From contig NZ_JFBD01000017.1 of NCBI RefSeq assembly GCF_000709085.1, positions 1 through 43,225 on the forward strand: DNA of 43,225 nucleotides, given 5' to 3'. This stretch comes from Virgibacillus alimentarius (GTDB lineage: Bacteria > Bacillota > Bacilli > Bacillales > Amphibacillaceae). Positions 27,931 through 38,492 of this stretch are shown here, piece by piece; position 1 is the stretch's first letter, and the number at the start of each line of letters is the position of its first letter. The notes beneath the pieces were generated by a model. The model ran no database searches, was not told where the DNA came from, and saw only the letters and a list, made by a program, of their open reading frames with translations. The position numbers were made by a program, and so were the translations under genes.

Positions 27931-28185
27931 ATGTCTTATGAAAAAGTGAGTCAGGTTCAATCATACATGGTTATCGGAACCAAACAAACACTTAAAGCCA
28001 TGAAAAAAGGTGGAATAAGTAAAGTGTTTATTGCTGATGATGCAGATCAACAATTAACACAAAGGGTAGTTCATTTAGCAAAAGAGCTAAATATACCTTG
28101 TGAACGTGTAGATTCAATGAAAAAGCTAGGAACTGCTTGTGGCGTTGATGTCGCTACATCTACAGCGGGTGTAAAACAGCATTAG
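27931..28185 (+). CDS. rplGB: L7Ae-family kink-turn RNA-binding protein (YbxF)
   Basis: The 84-residue protein is a small L7Ae/L30e-fold protein that binds K-turn RNA. Visible features are GTKQTLKAMKKGGISKVFIADDA (the RNA-contact strand-helix) and CGVDVATSTAG near the C-terminus. B. subtilis YbxF is ribosome-associated and located at this place. ATG 27931 follows TTGGAGGATATG. It opens the str operon; its targets in the cell are not certain. Confidence 0.93.
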   Translation: MSYEKVSQVQSYMVIGTKQTLKAMKKGGISKVFIADDADQQLTQRVVHLAKELNIPCERVDSMKKLGTACGVDVATSTAGVKQH

Positions 28186-28230
28186 TTTTGGCGTAGCAAC
28201 GCGAAGACTTTGTTTTTTACCGGAAGATGA

Positions 28231-28248
28231 ACCACCTGGATGTGTGGT
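28231..28248 (+). promoter_or_regulatory. Stem-loop in the leader before rpsL
   Basis: ACCAC (28231-28235) and GTGGT (28244-28248) enclose CTGGATGT. From memory, a similar CACCTGGATGTGTG element occurs before rpsL in other Bacillales, suggesting a conserved str-operon leader, but this was not checked. The surrounding 158 bases between rplGB and rpsL hold no gene. Confidence 0.45.
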
Positions 28249-28343
28249 ATTAGCAAACCTGATAATGTAGATAGTTACTAGTTTTTAATTTTACACAATT
28301 CTAATGGCAGTATATGTAATAAAGAAGAAAGGAGGAAAATAAA

Positions 28344-28757
28344 ATGCCTACAATTAATCAACTTGTTCGAAAAGGCCGTGTTAATAAGCCTAAAAAGTAT
28401 GACTCTCCAGCGCTTAATAGAGGGTACAACAGTTTCAAAAAACAATTCACTAACCTTAACTCTCCACAAAAACGTGGCGTTTGTACTCGTGTTGGTACAT
28501 TGACACCTAAGAAACCGAACTCAGCACTTCGCAAATATGCACGTGTACGACTATCAAATAATATGGAAGTAACTGCATATATCCCTGGAATCGGGCACAA
28601 CCTACAAGAACACAGTGTTGTATTGCTTCGTGGAGGTCGTGTTAAAGACTTACCAGGTGTTCGTTATCATATTGTAAGAGGTGCGCTTGACACTGCAGGT
28701 GTAGAAGGACGTGCACAAGGCCGTTCTAAATACGGTGCTAAAAAACCCAAAAAATAA
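28344..28757 (+). CDS. rpsL: Ribosomal protein S12
   Basis: S12 supports decoding accuracy at the A site. The 137 residues carry the loops [11 protein letters not shown] (K56) and GGRVKDLPG (K101); both lysines, where streptomycin-resistance changes occur, are wild type. ATG 28344 follows GAAAGGAGGAAAATAAA. It precedes rpsG by 36 bases. Confidence 0.98.
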   Translation: MPTINQLVRKGRVNKPKKYDSPALNRGYNSFKKQFTNLNSPQKRGVCTRVGTLTPKKPNSALRKYARVRLSNNMEVTAYIPGIGHNLQEHSVVLLRGGRVKDLPGVRYHIVRGALDTAGVEGRAQGRSKYGAKKPKK

Positions 28758-28793
28758 AAAGCAATTTAGATAAAAAAGAAAGGAGGGGGACAT

Positions 28794-29264
28794 ATGCCTC
28801 GTAAAGGACCAGTACCTAAGCGCGATGTCTTACCAGATCCGCTTTATAATTCAAAATTAGTTACCCGCTTAATCAATCAGGTAATGCTAGATGGTAAGCG
28901 TGGAATAGCACAAAAAATTCTTTATAAAGCATTTGAACTCGTAAAACAAAGAAGCGGTCAAGACCCGATGGAAGTATTCGAACAAGCAATGAAAAACGTA
29001 ATGCCAGTACTTGAAGTACGCGCACGCCGAGTTGGGGGATCAAACTACCAAGTTCCTATGGAGGTTCGCCCTGAAAGACGTCAGGCATTAGGTTTACGTT
29101 ATCTTGTTAATTATTCACGTCTACGTGGAGAAAAAACAATGGAAGATCGTCTAGCCAATGAGATTCTAGATGCATCAAATAATACAGGCGCTTCCGTTAA
29201 AAGACGTGAAGAATTGCATAAAATGGCAGAAGCGAATAAAGCATTTGCACATTATCGCTGGTAA
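28794..29264 (+). CDS. rpsG: Ribosomal protein S7
   Basis: S7 starts assembly of the 30S head and lies at the mRNA exit channel. The 156-residue sequence begins [15 protein letters not shown] and ends in the conserved [18 protein letters not shown] 28794 is preceded by AAAGGAGGGGGACAT. In E. coli S7 represses the str operon by binding between rpsL and rpsG; the 36-base gap here is too short for that site. Confidence 0.98.
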   Translation: MPRKGPVPKRDVLPDPLYNSKLVTRLINQVMLDGKRGIAQKILYKAFELVKQRSGQDPMEVFEQAMKNVMPVLEVRARRVGGSNYQVPMEVRPERRQALGLRYLVNYSRLRGEKTMEDRLANEILDASNNTGASVKRREELHKMAEANKAFAHYRW

Positions 29265-29306
29265 TAAAAACTACACTATAAGCTTTTATAGAAAGGAGAA
29301 GAATAC

Positions 29307-31385
29307 ATGGCAAGAGAGTTCTCCTTGGAAAAGACACGCAATATCGGTATCATGGCCCACATTGATGCGGGAAAAACCACTACTACAGAGCGTATTCTTT
29401 TCTATACAGGACGCATTCATAAAATTGGCGAAACACATGAAGGTGCTTCACAAATGGACTGGATGGAACAAGAGCAAGACCGCGGAATTACGATCACTTC
29501 TGCAGCTACTACGGCTCAATGGAATGACCATCGTATTAATATCATTGATACACCTGGGCACGTAGACTTCACAGTAGAAGTTGAGCGCTCATTGCGTGTA
29601 CTCGATGGAGCGGTAACAGTTCTTGATGCACAGTCTGGTGTGGAACCACAAACTGAAACTGTATGGCGTCAAGCAACAACATACGGGGTTCCAAGAATTG
29701 TTTTCATTAACAAAATGGATAAGGTTGGCGCAGACTTCCTTTATTCTACTAGTACTTTGAAAGATCGCTTAGGAGCTAATGCGCATCCAGTGCAGATGCC
29801 AATTGGTGCTGAAGACAATTTTGAAGGTATTATTGACCTGATTAATATGGAAGCACATTATTATTTGGATGACTTAGGAAGAAAAGCTGAATCTCGTGAA
29901 ATTCCGGATGAATATAAAGAGAAGGCAGAGGAATTGCGAGGAGACTTAGTTGAATCAGTAGCTGAGCTTGATGAAGATCTAATGATGAAGTACCTTGAAG
30001 GTGAAGAAATTTCCAATGACGAATTGAGAAATGCTATTCGCCGAGCAACATTAGCAGTTGAGTTTTACCCTGTCTATTGCGGCTCAGCATTTAAAAACAA
30101 AGGTGTTCAGCTATTGCTTGATGGCGTAATCGATTATCTGCCAGCACCAACAGACGTTGCAGCAATTGAAGGTATCGTTCCTGGTACAGAAGAAACAATT
30201 ACACGTGAATCTAGTGACGATGCACCGTTTTCAGCATTGGCGTTTAAAGTAATGACAGACCCTTATGTTGGAAAACTAACATTCTTCCGAGTATACTCCG
30301 GAACATTAAATTCAGGATCCTATGTTAAAAACTCTGTAAAAGACAAAAGAGAGCGTATTGGAAGAATCCTGCAAATGCATGCAAACTCTCGTGAAGAAAT
30401 TTCTACCGTTTATGCAGGAGAAATTGTTGCAGGCGTTGGTTTGAAGGATACATCAACAGGGGATACCCTATGTGATGAGAAGAACCTTGTTATTCTTGAA
30501 TCTATGGATTTCCCTGATCCAGTTATTGGTGTTGCTATTGAACCAAAAACAAAGGCAGACCAAGACAAAATGGGTATTGCACTCGGAAAGCTAGCTGAAG
30601 AGGACCCAACATTTACTACCGAGACGAATGTTGAAACAGGTCAGACAATTATTTCTGGAATGGGTGAACTTCACCTAGATGTTATTGTTGACCGTCTAAA
30701 ACGTGAATTTAAAGTAGAAGCAAATGTTGGTGCACCACAGGTTGCTTACCGAGAAACATTCCGAAGTGCAGCAGAAGTAGAAGGTAAGTTCATTCGTCAG
30801 TCTGGTGGACGTGGACAATATGGTCACGTTTGGGTTAACTTTGAGCCAAATGAAGAAGGAGCCGGTTTTGAATTTGTAAACAAAATCGTTGGTGGTGTTG
30901 TTCCTCGTGAATACATTCCTTCTGTCCAATCTGGTATTGAAGAATCACTTGAAAATGGTGTGTTAGCTGGTTACCCAATGATTGATGTTAAAGCTACACT
31001 ATATGATGGAAGTTATCATGACGTTGACTCCAATGAAATGGCATTTAAGATTGCCGGATCAATGGCGTTAAAAGCAGCGAAAGATAAATGTAATCCTGTT
31101 TTATTAGAGCCGATGATGAAAGTGGAAATTGTTATCCCTGAAGAATACATGGGTGACATTATGGGTGACGTCACTTCACGTCGAGGCCGTGTTGAAGGTA
31201 TGGAAGCTCGCGGACCAGCACAACTTGTTAAAGGATTTGTTCCTCTTTCAGAAATGTTTGGTTATGCAACTGCACTTCGCTCAAACACACAAGGCCGTGG
31301 AACGTTTACAATGGTCTTTGATCATTATGAAGAGGTTCCAAAAAGTATTGCTGACGAAATTATCAAGAAAAATGTCGGTGAATAA
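29307..31385 (+). CDS. fusA: Elongation factor G
   Basis: EF-G drives translocation and, with RRF, ribosome recycling. The 692-residue protein has G1 AHIDAGKT (17-24), RGITI (G2), DTPGHVDF (G3), NKMDK (G4), then domains II-V including the domain IV segment [13 protein letters not shown]. The G1 loop and switch sequences look intact, and no fusidic-acid-resistance features are evident. ATG 29307 follows GAAAGGAGAAG. It lies between rpsG and tuf. Confidence 0.98.
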   Translation: MAREFSLEKTRNIGIMAHIDAGKTTTTERILFYTGRIHKIGETHEGASQMDWMEQEQDRGITITSAATTAQWNDHRINIIDTPGHVDFTVEVERSLRVLDGAVTVLDAQSGVEPQTETVWRQATTYGVPRIVFINKMDKVGADFLYSTSTLKDRLGANAHPVQMPIGAEDNFEGIIDLINMEAHYYLDDLGRKAESREIPDEYKEKAEELRGDLVESVAELDEDLMMKYLEGEEISNDELRNAIRRATLAVEFYPVYCGSAFKNKGVQLLLDGVIDYLPAPTDVAAIEGIVPGTEETITRESSDDAPFSALAFKVMTDPYVGKLTFFRVYSGTLNSGSYVKNSVKDKRERIGRILQMHANSREEISTVYAGEIVAGVGLKDTSTGDTLCDEKNLVILESMDFPDPVIGVAIEPKTKADQDKMGIALGKLAEEDPTFTTETNVETGQTIISGMGELHLDVIVDRLKREFKVEANVGAPQVAYRETFRSAAEVEGKFIRQSGGRGQYGHVWVNFEPNEEGAGFEFVNKIVGGVVPREYIPSVQSGIEESLENGVLAGYPMIDVKATLYDGSYHDVDSNEMAFKIAGSMALKAAKDKCNPVLLEPMMKVEIVIPEEYMGDIMGDVTSRRGRVEGMEARGPAQLVKGFVPLSEMFGYATALRSNTQGRGTFTMVFDHYEEVPKSIADEIIKKNVGE

Positions 31386-31423
31386 TTGATTTTTTCACAG
31401 ATGTAAAGTATAACAATGATTGG

Positions 31424-31451
31424 AGGCGTAGTTACATACATAACTGCGCTC
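31424..31451 (+). other. Stem-loop between fusA and tuf
   Basis: A 9-10-bp stem (31425-31434 with 31441-31450, two G-T pairs) in the 114-base gap has no T tract after it. It may be a processing site or mRNA-stabilising element separating tuf from the rest of the operon. Confidence 0.5.
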
Positions 31452-31499
31452 TAAAATAAAATCAAAAAAACTTTTTTCAACCAAAGGGAGGAATTATAA

Positions 31500-32690
31500 A
31501 TGGCTAAAGAAAAATTTGATCGCTCAAAAAGTCACGTAAACATTGGTACTATTGGTCACGTTGACCATGGTAAAACTACATTAACTGCTGCAATTACGAC
31601 TGTAATGCACAAAAAATCAGGTACTGGTGGGGCAATGGCTTATGACCAAATCGATGGTGCACCAGAAGAGAAAGAACGTGGAATCACAATTGCAACTTCT
31701 CACGTTGAGTATGAAACTGAAACTCGTCACTATGCACACGTAGACTGCCCAGGACACGCTGACTATGTTAAGAATATGATCACAGGTGCGGCACAAATGG
31801 ACGGCGCTATTCTAGTAGTATCTTCTGCTGACGGTCCTATGCCACAAACTCGTGAGCACATTCTACTATCTCGTAACGTTGGAGTACCATCAATCGTTGT
31901 ATTCCTAAACAAAACTGATATGGTTGATGACGAAGAATTACTAGAGCTAGTAGAAATGGAAGTACGTGATCTATTAACAGAATACGACTTCCCTGGTGAT
32001 GATGTACCAGTAGTTAAAGGTTCTGCTCTTAAGGCACTTGAAGGTGATGCAGAGTATGAAGAAAAAATTGTTGAACTAATGGCTGCTGTGGACGAATATG
32101 TTCCAACACCTGAGCGTGACACTGACAAGCCATTCATGATGCCAGTAGAGGACGTTTTCTCTATTACAGGCCGTGGTACAGTTGCAACTGGCCGTGTTGA
32201 GCGTGGTCAAATTAAAGTCGGTGATGAGGTTGAAATCATCGGTCTTGCAGAAAAAGCTGAGAAATCTACTGTTACAGGAGTTGAAATGTTCCGTAAGCTA
32301 CTAGACTATGCTGAAGCTGGAGACAACATAGGTGCTCTATTACGTGGTGTTGCACGTGAAGATATTAAGCGTGGTCAAGTTTTAGCAAAACCAGGTTCAA
32401 TTACTCCTCATACAAAATTTAAATCAGAAGTATACGTACTATCTAAAGAAGAAGGTGGACGTCACACTCCATTTTTCCAAAATTATCGTCCACAATTCTA
32501 CTTCCGTACTACTGACGTAACTGGTGTTATTGAATTACCAGAGGGAGTAGAAATGGTAATGCCTGGAGACAACATTGAAATGGCTGTTGAACTAATTTCT
32601 CCAATCGCTATTGAAGACGGTACACGCTTCTCTATTCGTGAAGGTGGACGTACTGTTGGTTCTGGTGTAGTAACTAGCATTGAAAAGTAA
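31500..32690 (+). CDS. tuf: Elongation factor Tu
   Basis: EF-Tu delivers aminoacyl-tRNA to the ribosome. The 396 residues show G1 GHVDHGKT (19-26), [18 protein letters not shown] and the beta-barrel domains II and III ending [13 protein letters not shown] 31500 follows AAAGGGAGGAATTATAA. Codons favour forms typical of highly expressed genes (for example GTA, CTA and ACT runs). A strong terminator follows. Confidence 0.98.
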   Translation: MAKEKFDRSKSHVNIGTIGHVDHGKTTLTAAITTVMHKKSGTGGAMAYDQIDGAPEEKERGITIATSHVEYETETRHYAHVDCPGHADYVKNMITGAAQMDGAILVVSSADGPMPQTREHILLSRNVGVPSIVVFLNKTDMVDDEELLELVEMEVRDLLTEYDFPGDDVPVVKGSALKALEGDAEYEEKIVELMAAVDEYVPTPERDTDKPFMMPVEDVFSITGRGTVATGRVERGQIKVGDEVEIIGLAEKAEKSTVTGVEMFRKLLDYAEAGDNIGALLRGVAREDIKRGQVLAKPGSITPHTKFKSEVYVLSKEEGGRHTPFFQNYRPQFYFRTTDVTGVIELPEGVEMVMPGDNIEMAVELISPIAIEDGTRFSIREGGRTVGSGVVTSIEK

Positions 32691-32702
32691 TAACTATTAA
32701 TT

Positions 32703-32740
32703 AAAAAGCAGATAGCGGTGAAACGCTATCTGCTTTTTGT
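32703..32740 (+). terminator. Intrinsic terminator after tuf
   Basis: A perfect 15-bp stem (32703-32717 with 32724-32738) with loop GTGAAA ends in five T. It closes the str operon. Confidence 0.95.
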
Positions 32741-32773
32741 AATATTTTTTTTATGAAAAATCACTGCTATCCC

Positions 32774-32802
32774 TTGCATTTACACCTTTGAATTTGTATA
32801 AT
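32774..32802 (+). promoter_or_regulatory. S10 operon promoter 1
   Basis: TTGCAT (32774-32779) and a perfect TATAAT (32797-32802) are 17 bases apart. Confidence 0.8.
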
Positions 32803-32842
32803 ACATAGATGTGCAATCTAATAGATCTTTTTTGAAATTGGC

Positions 32843-32871
32843 TTGCAAAAGCCGTATACATTCTTTATAAT
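32843..32871 (+). promoter_or_regulatory. S10 operon promoter 2
   Basis: TTGCAA (32843-32848) and a perfect TATAAT (32866-32871) are 17 bases apart, 69 bases after promoter 1. Both drive the long S10-spc cluster. Confidence 0.8.
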
Positions 32872-32879
32872 GAGAATGT

Positions 32880-33001
32880 TGGCTAAATGGGCGATGAAAT
32901 GAAAGGTTGTTGACACACCCGGCCCCTTTGCCATGGCGGGTGGTCGAGAAATTTTCATGGAGAATGTCTGTTTTAAAATAGGCGACGAAGGAGGGAAAGT
33001 A
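32880..33001 (+). promoter_or_regulatory. S10 leader
   Basis: The leader holds a GC-rich hairpin (CACCCG 32916-32921 with CGGGTG 32937-32942) followed by ATTTTCATGGAG at 32951-32962, an arrangement seen in other Bacillales. In E. coli L4 regulates the S10 operon through its leader; a similar role here is an inference. An in-frame open stretch before rpsJ crosses this hairpin and is not treated as coding. Confidence 0.5.
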
Positions 33002-33310
33002 ATGGCAAAAGAAAAAATTCGAATTCGGTTAAAGGCTTATGACCATCGCATCTTGGATCAATCATCCGAGAAAATTGTAGACACTGCGAAACGTTCCGGT
33101 GCAAATGTTTCTGGACCGATTCCACTACCTACAGAAAAGAATGTTTACACAGTGCTACGTTCAGTGCATAAGTATAAAGATGCGCGCGAACAGTTCGAAA
33201 TGCGTACACATAAGCGATTAATCGATATTGTTGATCCAACACCAAAAACTGTTGATTCGTTAATGCGTCTTGACTTACCATCCGGTGTGGATATTGAAAT
33301 TAAATTATAA
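33002..33310 (+). CDS. rpsJ: Ribosomal protein S10 (NusE)
   Basis: S10 is in the 30S head and also binds NusB and NusG, linking translation to transcription. The 102-residue length is exact for the family; the tail [12 protein letters not shown] is conserved. ATG 33002 follows GAAGGAGGGAAAGTA; the frame is open 23 codons upstream, but that part lies inside the leader. It opens the S10 operon. Confidence 0.97.
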   Translation: MAKEKIRIRLKAYDHRILDQSSEKIVDTAKRSGANVSGPIPLPTEKNVYTVLRSVHKYKDAREQFEMRTHKRLIDIVDPTPKTVDSLMRLDLPSGVDIEIKL

Positions 33311-33340
33311 TAGGAATGTTTAATATAGGAGGTGTAACGG

Positions 33341-33970
33341 ATGACGAAAGGAATCTTAGGTCGTAAAATCGGCATGACTCAGCTTTTTTCAGATAATGGA
33401 GAACTAACTCCTGTAACAGTAATCCAGGCTGAGCCCAATGTAGTTTTGCAAAAAAGAACAATCGAAAATGATGGCTATGAGGCACTACAAATCGGATTTG
33501 CTGATAAAAAAGGATCACGTACAAATAAAGCGGAAAAAGGTCATGCTGAAAAAGCAAATACAGCCCCTAAGCGCTGCGTTCGTGAAATCCGTACCGCGAA
33601 TCTTGATGAATATGAAGTTGGTCAAGAAATCAGCGTAGAAGTTTTTCAAACTGGCGATAAAATTGATGTGACAGGAACAACGAAAGGTAAAGGTTTCCAA
33701 GGTGCTATCAAACGTCACAATCAACATCGTGGACCAATGAGTCACGGTTCCCACTATCACAGAGGACCGGGTTCAATGGGGCCGATTGATGCTAGTCGGG
33801 TTTTCAAGGGGAAGAAACTTCCAGGACAAATGGGTTCTGAACAAGTAACTATTCAAAACCTAGAAATAGTTAATGTAGATGCAGAGAAAAATCTTTTATT
33901 AATTAAAGGAAACGTACCTGGAGCAAAAAAATCTTACGTTAAAATCACAAGTACAATAAAGGCTAAATAA
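33341..33970 (+). CDS. rplC: Ribosomal protein L3
   Basis: L3 is an early 50S assembly protein close to the peptidyl transferase centre. The 209-residue sequence begins [15 protein letters not shown] and has the long central loop [30 protein letters not shown] that reaches the active site. ATG 33341 has AGGAGGTGTAACGG before it. Confidence 0.98.
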   Translation: MTKGILGRKIGMTQLFSDNGELTPVTVIQAEPNVVLQKRTIENDGYEALQIGFADKKGSRTNKAEKGHAEKANTAPKRCVREIRTANLDEYEVGQEISVEVFQTGDKIDVTGTTKGKGFQGAIKRHNQHRGPMSHGSHYHRGPGSMGPIDASRVFKGKKLPGQMGSEQVTIQNLEIVNVDAEKNLLLIKGNVPGAKKSYVKITSTIKAK

Positions 33971-33996
33971 TTATATATACGAAGGGAGGATATGTC

Positions 33997-34620
33997 ATGC
34001 CTAAAGTAGCACTTTTTAAACAAGATGGATCACAAGCTGGAGATGTAGAACTAAATGAATCTGTTTTTGGAATTGAGCCAAATGAACATGTATTGCGTGA
34101 GGCGGTAGTTATGCAGCAAGCCTCTTTAAGGCAAGGTACTCATGCAGTGAAAAACCGCTCTGAAGTTAGAGGCGGCGGCCGTAAACCATGGAGACAAAAA
34201 GGAACAGGTCGTGCTCGTCAAGGTTCTATTCGCTCCCCTCAATGGGTAGGCGGTGGTACTGTGTTTGGCCCAACACCACGTAGCTACAGCTATAAGTTAC
34301 CAAAAAAAGTACGACGTTTAGCATTGAAATCAGCACTTTCTTCTAAAGCGAAAGAAGATAATCTCGTTATTTTAGAAAGTCTTTCATTCGATGCGCCAAA
34401 AACAAAGCAAGTAATTAACATGCTTGACGGTCTTAAAGTAGACGGGAAAACATTAATTGTAGTCTCCGAGAAAGACGAAAATGTAATTCGCTCAGCTAGC
34501 AATCTTCAAACAGTAAAAGTACTTACTGTGGAAGAAGTAAATGTATTAGATTTACTTATGCATGACAAGTTGATCCTAACAAAGGATGCAGCTGATAAAG
34601 CAGGGGAGGTGCTTGCATAA
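33997..34620 (+). CDS. rplD: Ribosomal protein L4
   Basis: L4 lines the peptide exit tunnel; in E. coli it also represses the S10 operon. The 207 residues contain the tunnel loop with the conserved segments [19 protein letters not shown] and [14 protein letters not shown] (about 50-85). Some macrolide-resistance changes map to this loop; it looks wild type. ATG 33997 follows AGGGAGGATATGTC. The stop overlaps rplW as TAATG. Confidence 0.98.
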   Translation: MPKVALFKQDGSQAGDVELNESVFGIEPNEHVLREAVVMQQASLRQGTHAVKNRSEVRGGGRKPWRQKGTGRARQGSIRSPQWVGGGTVFGPTPRSYSYKLPKKVRRLALKSALSSKAKEDNLVILESLSFDAPKTKQVINMLDGLKVDGKTLIVVSEKDENVIRSASNLQTVKVLTVEEVNVLDLLMHDKLILTKDAADKAGEVLA

Positions 34621-34907
34621 TGGCAGATCTACGTGATATTATTAAGCGCCCGGTAATTACAGAACACTCTGCTGATCTAATGGGAGAGAAAAAATACACG
34701 TTCGAAGTAAGTCCAAAAGCAAACAAAACAGAAATCAAAACTGCTGTTGAAACTGTTTTTGGTGTTAAAGTTCTTAAAGTCAACACAATGAATATAAAAG
34801 GTAAGTTCAAGAGAATGGGCCGTTATGGCGGTTACCGTTCAGATCGTAAAAAAGCTATCGTTCAACTTTCGGAAGATAGTAAAGAACTAGACTTCTTTGA
34901 AGGTTAA
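34620..34907 (+). CDS. rplW: Ribosomal protein L23
   Basis: L23 surrounds the tunnel exit and docks trigger factor and SRP. The 95-residue sequence has [16 protein letters not shown] at the start and [29 protein letters not shown] in the middle. Its start codon overlaps the rplD stop (TAATG), with GGGGAGGTG inside rplD as binding site. Confidence 0.97.
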   Translation: MADLRDIIKRPVITEHSADLMGEKKYTFEVSPKANKTEIKTAVETVFGVKVLKVNTMNIKGKFKRMGRYGGYRSDRKKAIVQLSEDSKELDFFEG

Positions 34908-34934
34908 TATAGGAATAGAAAGGGAGGGAAAAAG

Positions 34935-35771
34935 ATGGCTATCAAAAAATTTAAACCAACATCGAATGGATCTCGTAACAAATCTGTTTTAGACTTCACA
35001 GATATTACAACCGATACTCCAGAGAAATCTTTATTAAGCTCAAAAAGTAAACGTGGCGGTCGTAATAACCAAGGCAGAATTACTATGCGTCATCAAGGTG
35101 GTGGGCATAAGCGCCAATATCGTTTAATTGATTTTAAACGTGACAAAGATGGAATACGAGGACGCGTTGCTACAATCGAGTACGATCCAAACCGTACTGC
35201 AAATATTGCTCTAATTAACTATGTTGATGGAGAAAAACGCTATATTTTAGCTCCAAAAGGGCTGAAAGTTGGGCATATGATTGAGTCTGGTGAGAATGCT
35301 GATATTAAAACAGGTAACGCTCTGCCACTCGGAAGTATCCCGGTAGGTACTATCATTCACAACGTAGAATTAAAACCAGGGCGTGGTGGACAATTAGCTC
35401 GTTCGGCAGGAGCTGAAGCACAAATCTTAGGTCGTGACGGCAAATATAGCTTAGTACGTTTATCTTCTGGTGAAGTTCGTTTAATACTTACAACATGTCG
35501 CGCTACAGTTGGCCAAGTAGGAAATATTGAACATGAACTTATCACTGTAGGTAAAGCGGGACGTTCACGCTGGTTAGGCAAGCGCCCAACTGTACGAGGA
35601 TCTGTTATGAACCCAATTGATCACCCGCATGGCGGTGGTGAAGGACGTACACCAATTGGACGTAAATCACCTCTATCACCTTGGGGTCAACCAACAATTG
35701 GCTACAAAACAAGACATCGTAATAAAGCATCAAATAAATATATTGTTCGTGAACGTAAGCGCAAAAAATAA
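34935..35771 (+). CDS. rplB: Ribosomal protein L2
   Basis: L2 is needed for subunit association and peptidyl transfer. The 278 residues include [19 protein letters not shown] at about 43-61 and the conserved [25 protein letters not shown] (about 231-255), whose histidine is part of the functional core. ATG 34935 follows AGGGAGGGAAAAAG. Confidence 0.98.
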   Translation: MAIKKFKPTSNGSRNKSVLDFTDITTDTPEKSLLSSKSKRGGRNNQGRITMRHQGGGHKRQYRLIDFKRDKDGIRGRVATIEYDPNRTANIALINYVDGEKRYILAPKGLKVGHMIESGENADIKTGNALPLGSIPVGTIIHNVELKPGRGGQLARSAGAEAQILGRDGKYSLVRLSSGEVRLILTTCRATVGQVGNIEHELITVGKAGRSRWLGKRPTVRGSVMNPIDHPHGGGEGRTPIGRKSPLSPWGQPTIGYKTRHRNKASNKYIVRERKRKK

Positions 35772-35827
35772 CGAATGTAGATGATTAAAGTAATATTCGT
35801 TCCCCAACTCTGAAAGGAGGTTTATCC

Positions 35828-36106
35828 ATGGGTCGTAGCTTAAAAAAGGGACCTTTCGCAGATGATCACTTATTAACGAAAGTTGAAAAATTAAACGATA
35901 GTGATAAAAAGCAAGTTATTAAAACATGGTCACGTAGATCAACTATTTTCCCAGCATTTGTTGGTCATACTATAGCTGTATATGACGGACGTAAACACGT
36001 ACCTGTATATATAACAGAAGATATGGTCGGACATAAGTTAGGTGAATTTGCGCCAAGCCGTACGTTTAAAGGGCATAGTGGCGATGACAAGAAAACAAAA
36101 CGCTAA
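35828..36106 (+). CDS. rpsS: Ribosomal protein S19
   Basis: S19 works with S13 in the 30S head near the A-site finger. The 92-residue sequence begins [15 protein letters not shown] and contains [19 protein letters not shown] and [23 protein letters not shown] 35828 follows GAAAGGAGGTTTATCC. A 56-base gap separates it from rplB. Confidence 0.98.
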   Translation: MGRSLKKGPFADDHLLTKVEKLNDSDKKQVIKTWSRRSTIFPAFVGHTIAVYDGRKHVPVYITEDMVGHKLGEFAPSRTFKGHSGDDKKTKR

Positions 36107-36124
36107 TGAGAGGAGGCACTCAGC

Positions 36125-36466
36125 ATGCAAGCTAAAGCCGTTGCTAAATCTGTTCGTATAGCTCCTCGTAAAGTTCGTTTGGTTATCGATTTAATTCGAG
36201 GAAAAGAAGTAGGCGAAGCAATTGCAATCCTGCGCCATACACAACGTGGTGCTTCTCCAGTTGTAGAGAAACTTTTAAACTCTGCAATTGCAAACGCAGA
36301 GCACAATTACGAAATGGATCCAGATAACTTAGTAATTTCAGAGGCATTTGTAGATGAGGGTGCAACATTGAAACGTTTCCGTCCACGTGCACAAGGACGT
36401 GCAAGTAAAATCAACAAACGCACAAGCCACGTAACAGTGGTTGTTACAGAAAAGAAGGAGGGATAG
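36125..36466 (+). CDS. rplV: Ribosomal protein L22
   Basis: L22 lines the exit tunnel opposite L4. The 113-residue protein has [17 protein letters not shown] near the start and the tunnel hairpin [24 protein letters not shown] (about 78-101), where macrolide-resistance changes occur; the loop looks intact. ATG 36125 follows GAGGAGGCACTCAGC; rpsC starts three bases after the stop. Confidence 0.98.
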   Translation: MQAKAVAKSVRIAPRKVRLVIDLIRGKEVGEAIAILRHTQRGASPVVEKLLNSAIANAEHNYEMDPDNLVISEAFVDEGATLKRFRPRAQGRASKINKRTSHVTVVVTEKKEG

Positions 36467-36469
36467 TTA

Positions 36470-37111
36470 GTGGGTCAAAAAATAAATCCAACCGGTCTTC
36501 GTGTCGGTATTATTCGTGACTGGGAGTCCAAATGGTATGCAGGCAAAGATTATGCAGATCTATTGCATGAAGATATCAAAATAAGAGAATATCTTGAAAA
36601 TCGTCTTAGCACTGCTGCAGTTTCATCTATTGAAATTGAACGTGCGGCAAATCGCGTGAATATTACAATTCACACTGGAAAACCTGGTATGGTTATTGGG
36701 AAAGGCGGTTCTGAAGTAGAAGCGCTACGTAAATCTTTAAACAGTCTAACAGGCAAGCGTGTTCACATAAATATTGTTGAAATTAAAAAAGTTGATCTTA
36801 ACGCACAGTTAGTTGCAGAAAATATTGCTCGTCAACTAGAAAACCGTATTTCATTCCGTCGTGCTCAAAAGCAAGCAATCCAACGTGCAATGCGTGGAGG
36901 GGCAAAAGGAATCAAAACTCAAGTATCCGGACGTCTAGGTGGAGCAGATATCGCTCGTGCGGAACATTACAGTGAAGGAACTGTACCACTACACACACTT
37001 CGTGCTGACATTGATTATGCTCATGCGGAAGCTGATACTACTTATGGTAAGCTAGGTGTCAAAGTGTGGATTTATCGTGGAGAAGTCCTTCCAACTAAAA
37101 ACAAAAACTAA
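36470..37111 (+). CDS. rpsC: Ribosomal protein S3
   Basis: S3 forms part of the mRNA entry tunnel and has helicase activity. The 213-residue protein starts [19 protein letters not shown], has a KH domain with the GMVIGKGG loop (about 73-80), and the C-terminal domain with [15 protein letters not shown]. Start GTG 36470 follows AAGGAGGG at 36455-36462. Confidence 0.97.
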   Translation: MGQKINPTGLRVGIIRDWESKWYAGKDYADLLHEDIKIREYLENRLSTAAVSSIEIERAANRVNITIHTGKPGMVIGKGGSEVEALRKSLNSLTGKRVHINIVEIKKVDLNAQLVAENIARQLENRISFRRAQKQAIQRAMRGGAKGIKTQVSGRLGGADIARAEHYSEGTVPLHTLRADIDYAHAEADTTYGKLGVKVWIYRGEVLPTKNKN

Positions 37112-37131
37112 AGGAAGGGGGCAGATGCATT

Positions 37132-37566
37132 ATGTTAATGCCTAAACGTGTTAAATATCGCAAACAACATCGTGGTCGTATGAAAGGCCGTGCAAAAGGT
37201 GGAACGACAGTAGCATTCGGTGAATACGGACTGCAAGCTACTGAAGCTACATGGATTACAAGCCGTCAAATTGAGGCTGCTCGTATTGCAATGACTCGTT
37301 ATATGAAACGTGGCGGTAAAGTTTGGATTAAAATATTCCCAGACAAACCATACACTGCAAAACCCCTCGAAGTTCGTATGGGTTCCGGTAAAGGTGCTCC
37401 AGAAGGATGGGTTGCAGTAGTAAAACCAGGAAAAATCTTGTTTGAAATCGCTGGTGTATCAGAAGAAGTTGCACGTGAAGCGTTGCGTCTTGCTTCTCAT
37501 AAACTACCGATAAAAACTAAATTTGTAAAACGCGAAGAAATTGGTGGTGAAAGCAATGAAGGCTAA
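37132..37566 (+). CDS. rplP: Ribosomal protein L16
   Basis: L16 lies near the A-site tRNA elbow. The 144-residue protein begins [14 protein letters not shown] and has EASWI-type motif [19 protein letters not shown] and [21 protein letters not shown] 37132 (MLMPKR) agrees with B. subtilis MLLPKR; GGAAGGGGG is upstream. The end overlaps rpmC by 11 bases. Confidence 0.97.
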   Translation: MLMPKRVKYRKQHRGRMKGRAKGGTTVAFGEYGLQATEATWITSRQIEAARIAMTRYMKRGGKVWIKIFPDKPYTAKPLEVRMGSGKGAPEGWVAVVKPGKILFEIAGVSEEVAREALRLASHKLPIKTKFVKREEIGGESNEG

Positions 37567-37756
37567 TGAAATTAGAGAATTAACCACTGCCGAAATTGAA
37601 CAAAAAGTGAAATCATTAAAAGAAGAGTTATTTAACTTACGCTTCCAACTTGCAACAGGACAACTGGAAAACACAGCACGGATTCGTCAAGTGAGAAAAT
37701 CAATTGCCCGTATGAAAACAGTTGTACGTCAGCGTGAAGTTAGTGTAAATAACTAA
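37556..37756 (+). CDS. rpmC: Ribosomal protein L29
   Basis: L29 is a small helical protein at the tunnel exit beside L23. It has 66 residues from ATG 37556 ([20 protein letters not shown]), the exact length of B. subtilis L29. Its binding site, GGTGGTGAAAG, lies in the last codons of rplP. An upstream in-frame start at 37541 is rejected because it precedes this site. Confidence 0.95.
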   Translation: MKANEIRELTTAEIEQKVKSLKEELFNLRFQLATGQLENTARIRQVRKSIARMKTVVRQREVSVNN

Positions 37757-37779
37757 TCTAGAGAGGAGGCTAGCCTCAA

Positions 37780-38043
37780 ATGAGTGAACGTAATAATCGT
37801 AAAGTATACACTGGTCGTGTTGTATCGGATAAAATGGATAAAACAATTACCGTTTTAGTTGAAACTTACAAGTTCCACAAATTATACGGTAAGCGTGTTA
37901 AGTATTCCAAGAAATTCAAAACGCATGATGAAAATAATCAAGCTAAAACAGGTGACATCGTTCGCATTATGGAAACTCGTCCGCTATCTGCAACAAAGCG
38001 TTTCCGTTTAGTCGAAATCGTTAAAGAAGCGGTAATTATATAA
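37780..38043 (+). CDS. rpsQ: Ribosomal protein S17
   Basis: S17 binds 16S rRNA early in 30S assembly. The 87-residue sequence has the OB-fold segments [20 protein letters not shown] and [25 protein letters not shown] 37780 follows AGAGGAGGCTAGCCTCAA. Confidence 0.97.
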   Translation: MSERNNRKVYTGRVVSDKMDKTITVLVETYKFHKLYGKRVKYSKKFKTHDENNQAKTGDIVRIMETRPLSATKRFRLVEIVKEAVII

Positions 38044-38086
38044 ATAAAGTTCGCTCGGAATGTAGCCGAAGGGAGGTCACAGCGGT

Positions 38087-38455
38087 ATGATTCAACAAGA
38101 AACTAGTTTAAAAGTGGCAGATAACTCTGGTGCACGTGTATTACAAGCAATTAAAGTGCTAGGTGGCTCAGGTCGTAAAACTGCTAACATTGGCGATGTA
38201 ATTGTATGTACTGTAAAACATGCAACACCAGGAGGCGTTGTCAAAAAAGGTGAAGTTGTAAAAGCTGTTATTGTACGATCCAAAACTGGTGCACGCCGAA
38301 AAGATGGTTCTTATATTCGTTTTGATGAAAATGCTGCGGTAATCGTTCGTGATGACAAAAGTCCAAGAGGTACTCGTATCTTCGGACCAGTTGCACGTGA
38401 ATTACGTGATGCAAAATTCATGAAAATCGTATCTCTAGCACCAGAAGTATTATAA
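38087..38455 (+). CDS. rplN: Ribosomal protein L14
   Basis: L14 forms an intersubunit bridge with 16S helix 44. The 122-residue length and [19 protein letters not shown] at the start are typical, with [25 protein letters not shown] at the end. ATG 38087 follows GGGAGGTCACAGCGGT. It marks the start of the spc part of the cluster in the E. coli sense; no promoter is seen here. Confidence 0.98.
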   Translation: MIQQETSLKVADNSGARVLQAIKVLGGSGRKTANIGDVIVCTVKHATPGGVVKKGEVVKAVIVRSKTGARRKDGSYIRFDENAAVIVRDDKSPRGTRIFGPVARELRDAKFMKIVSLAPEVL

Positions 38456-38492
38456 GCCGTAATGAAAAGCCTTGTAAGGAGGTGCGTTAAGC

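Noticed and set aside
29170-29565. A 131-codon frame overlapping rpsG and fusA
   Set aside because: It lies wholly out of frame with two well-conserved genes; it is a shadow with no family resemblance.
32933-33001. Extension of S10 upstream of ATG 33002
   Set aside because: It lies in the operon leader hairpin; 102 residues is the exact family length.
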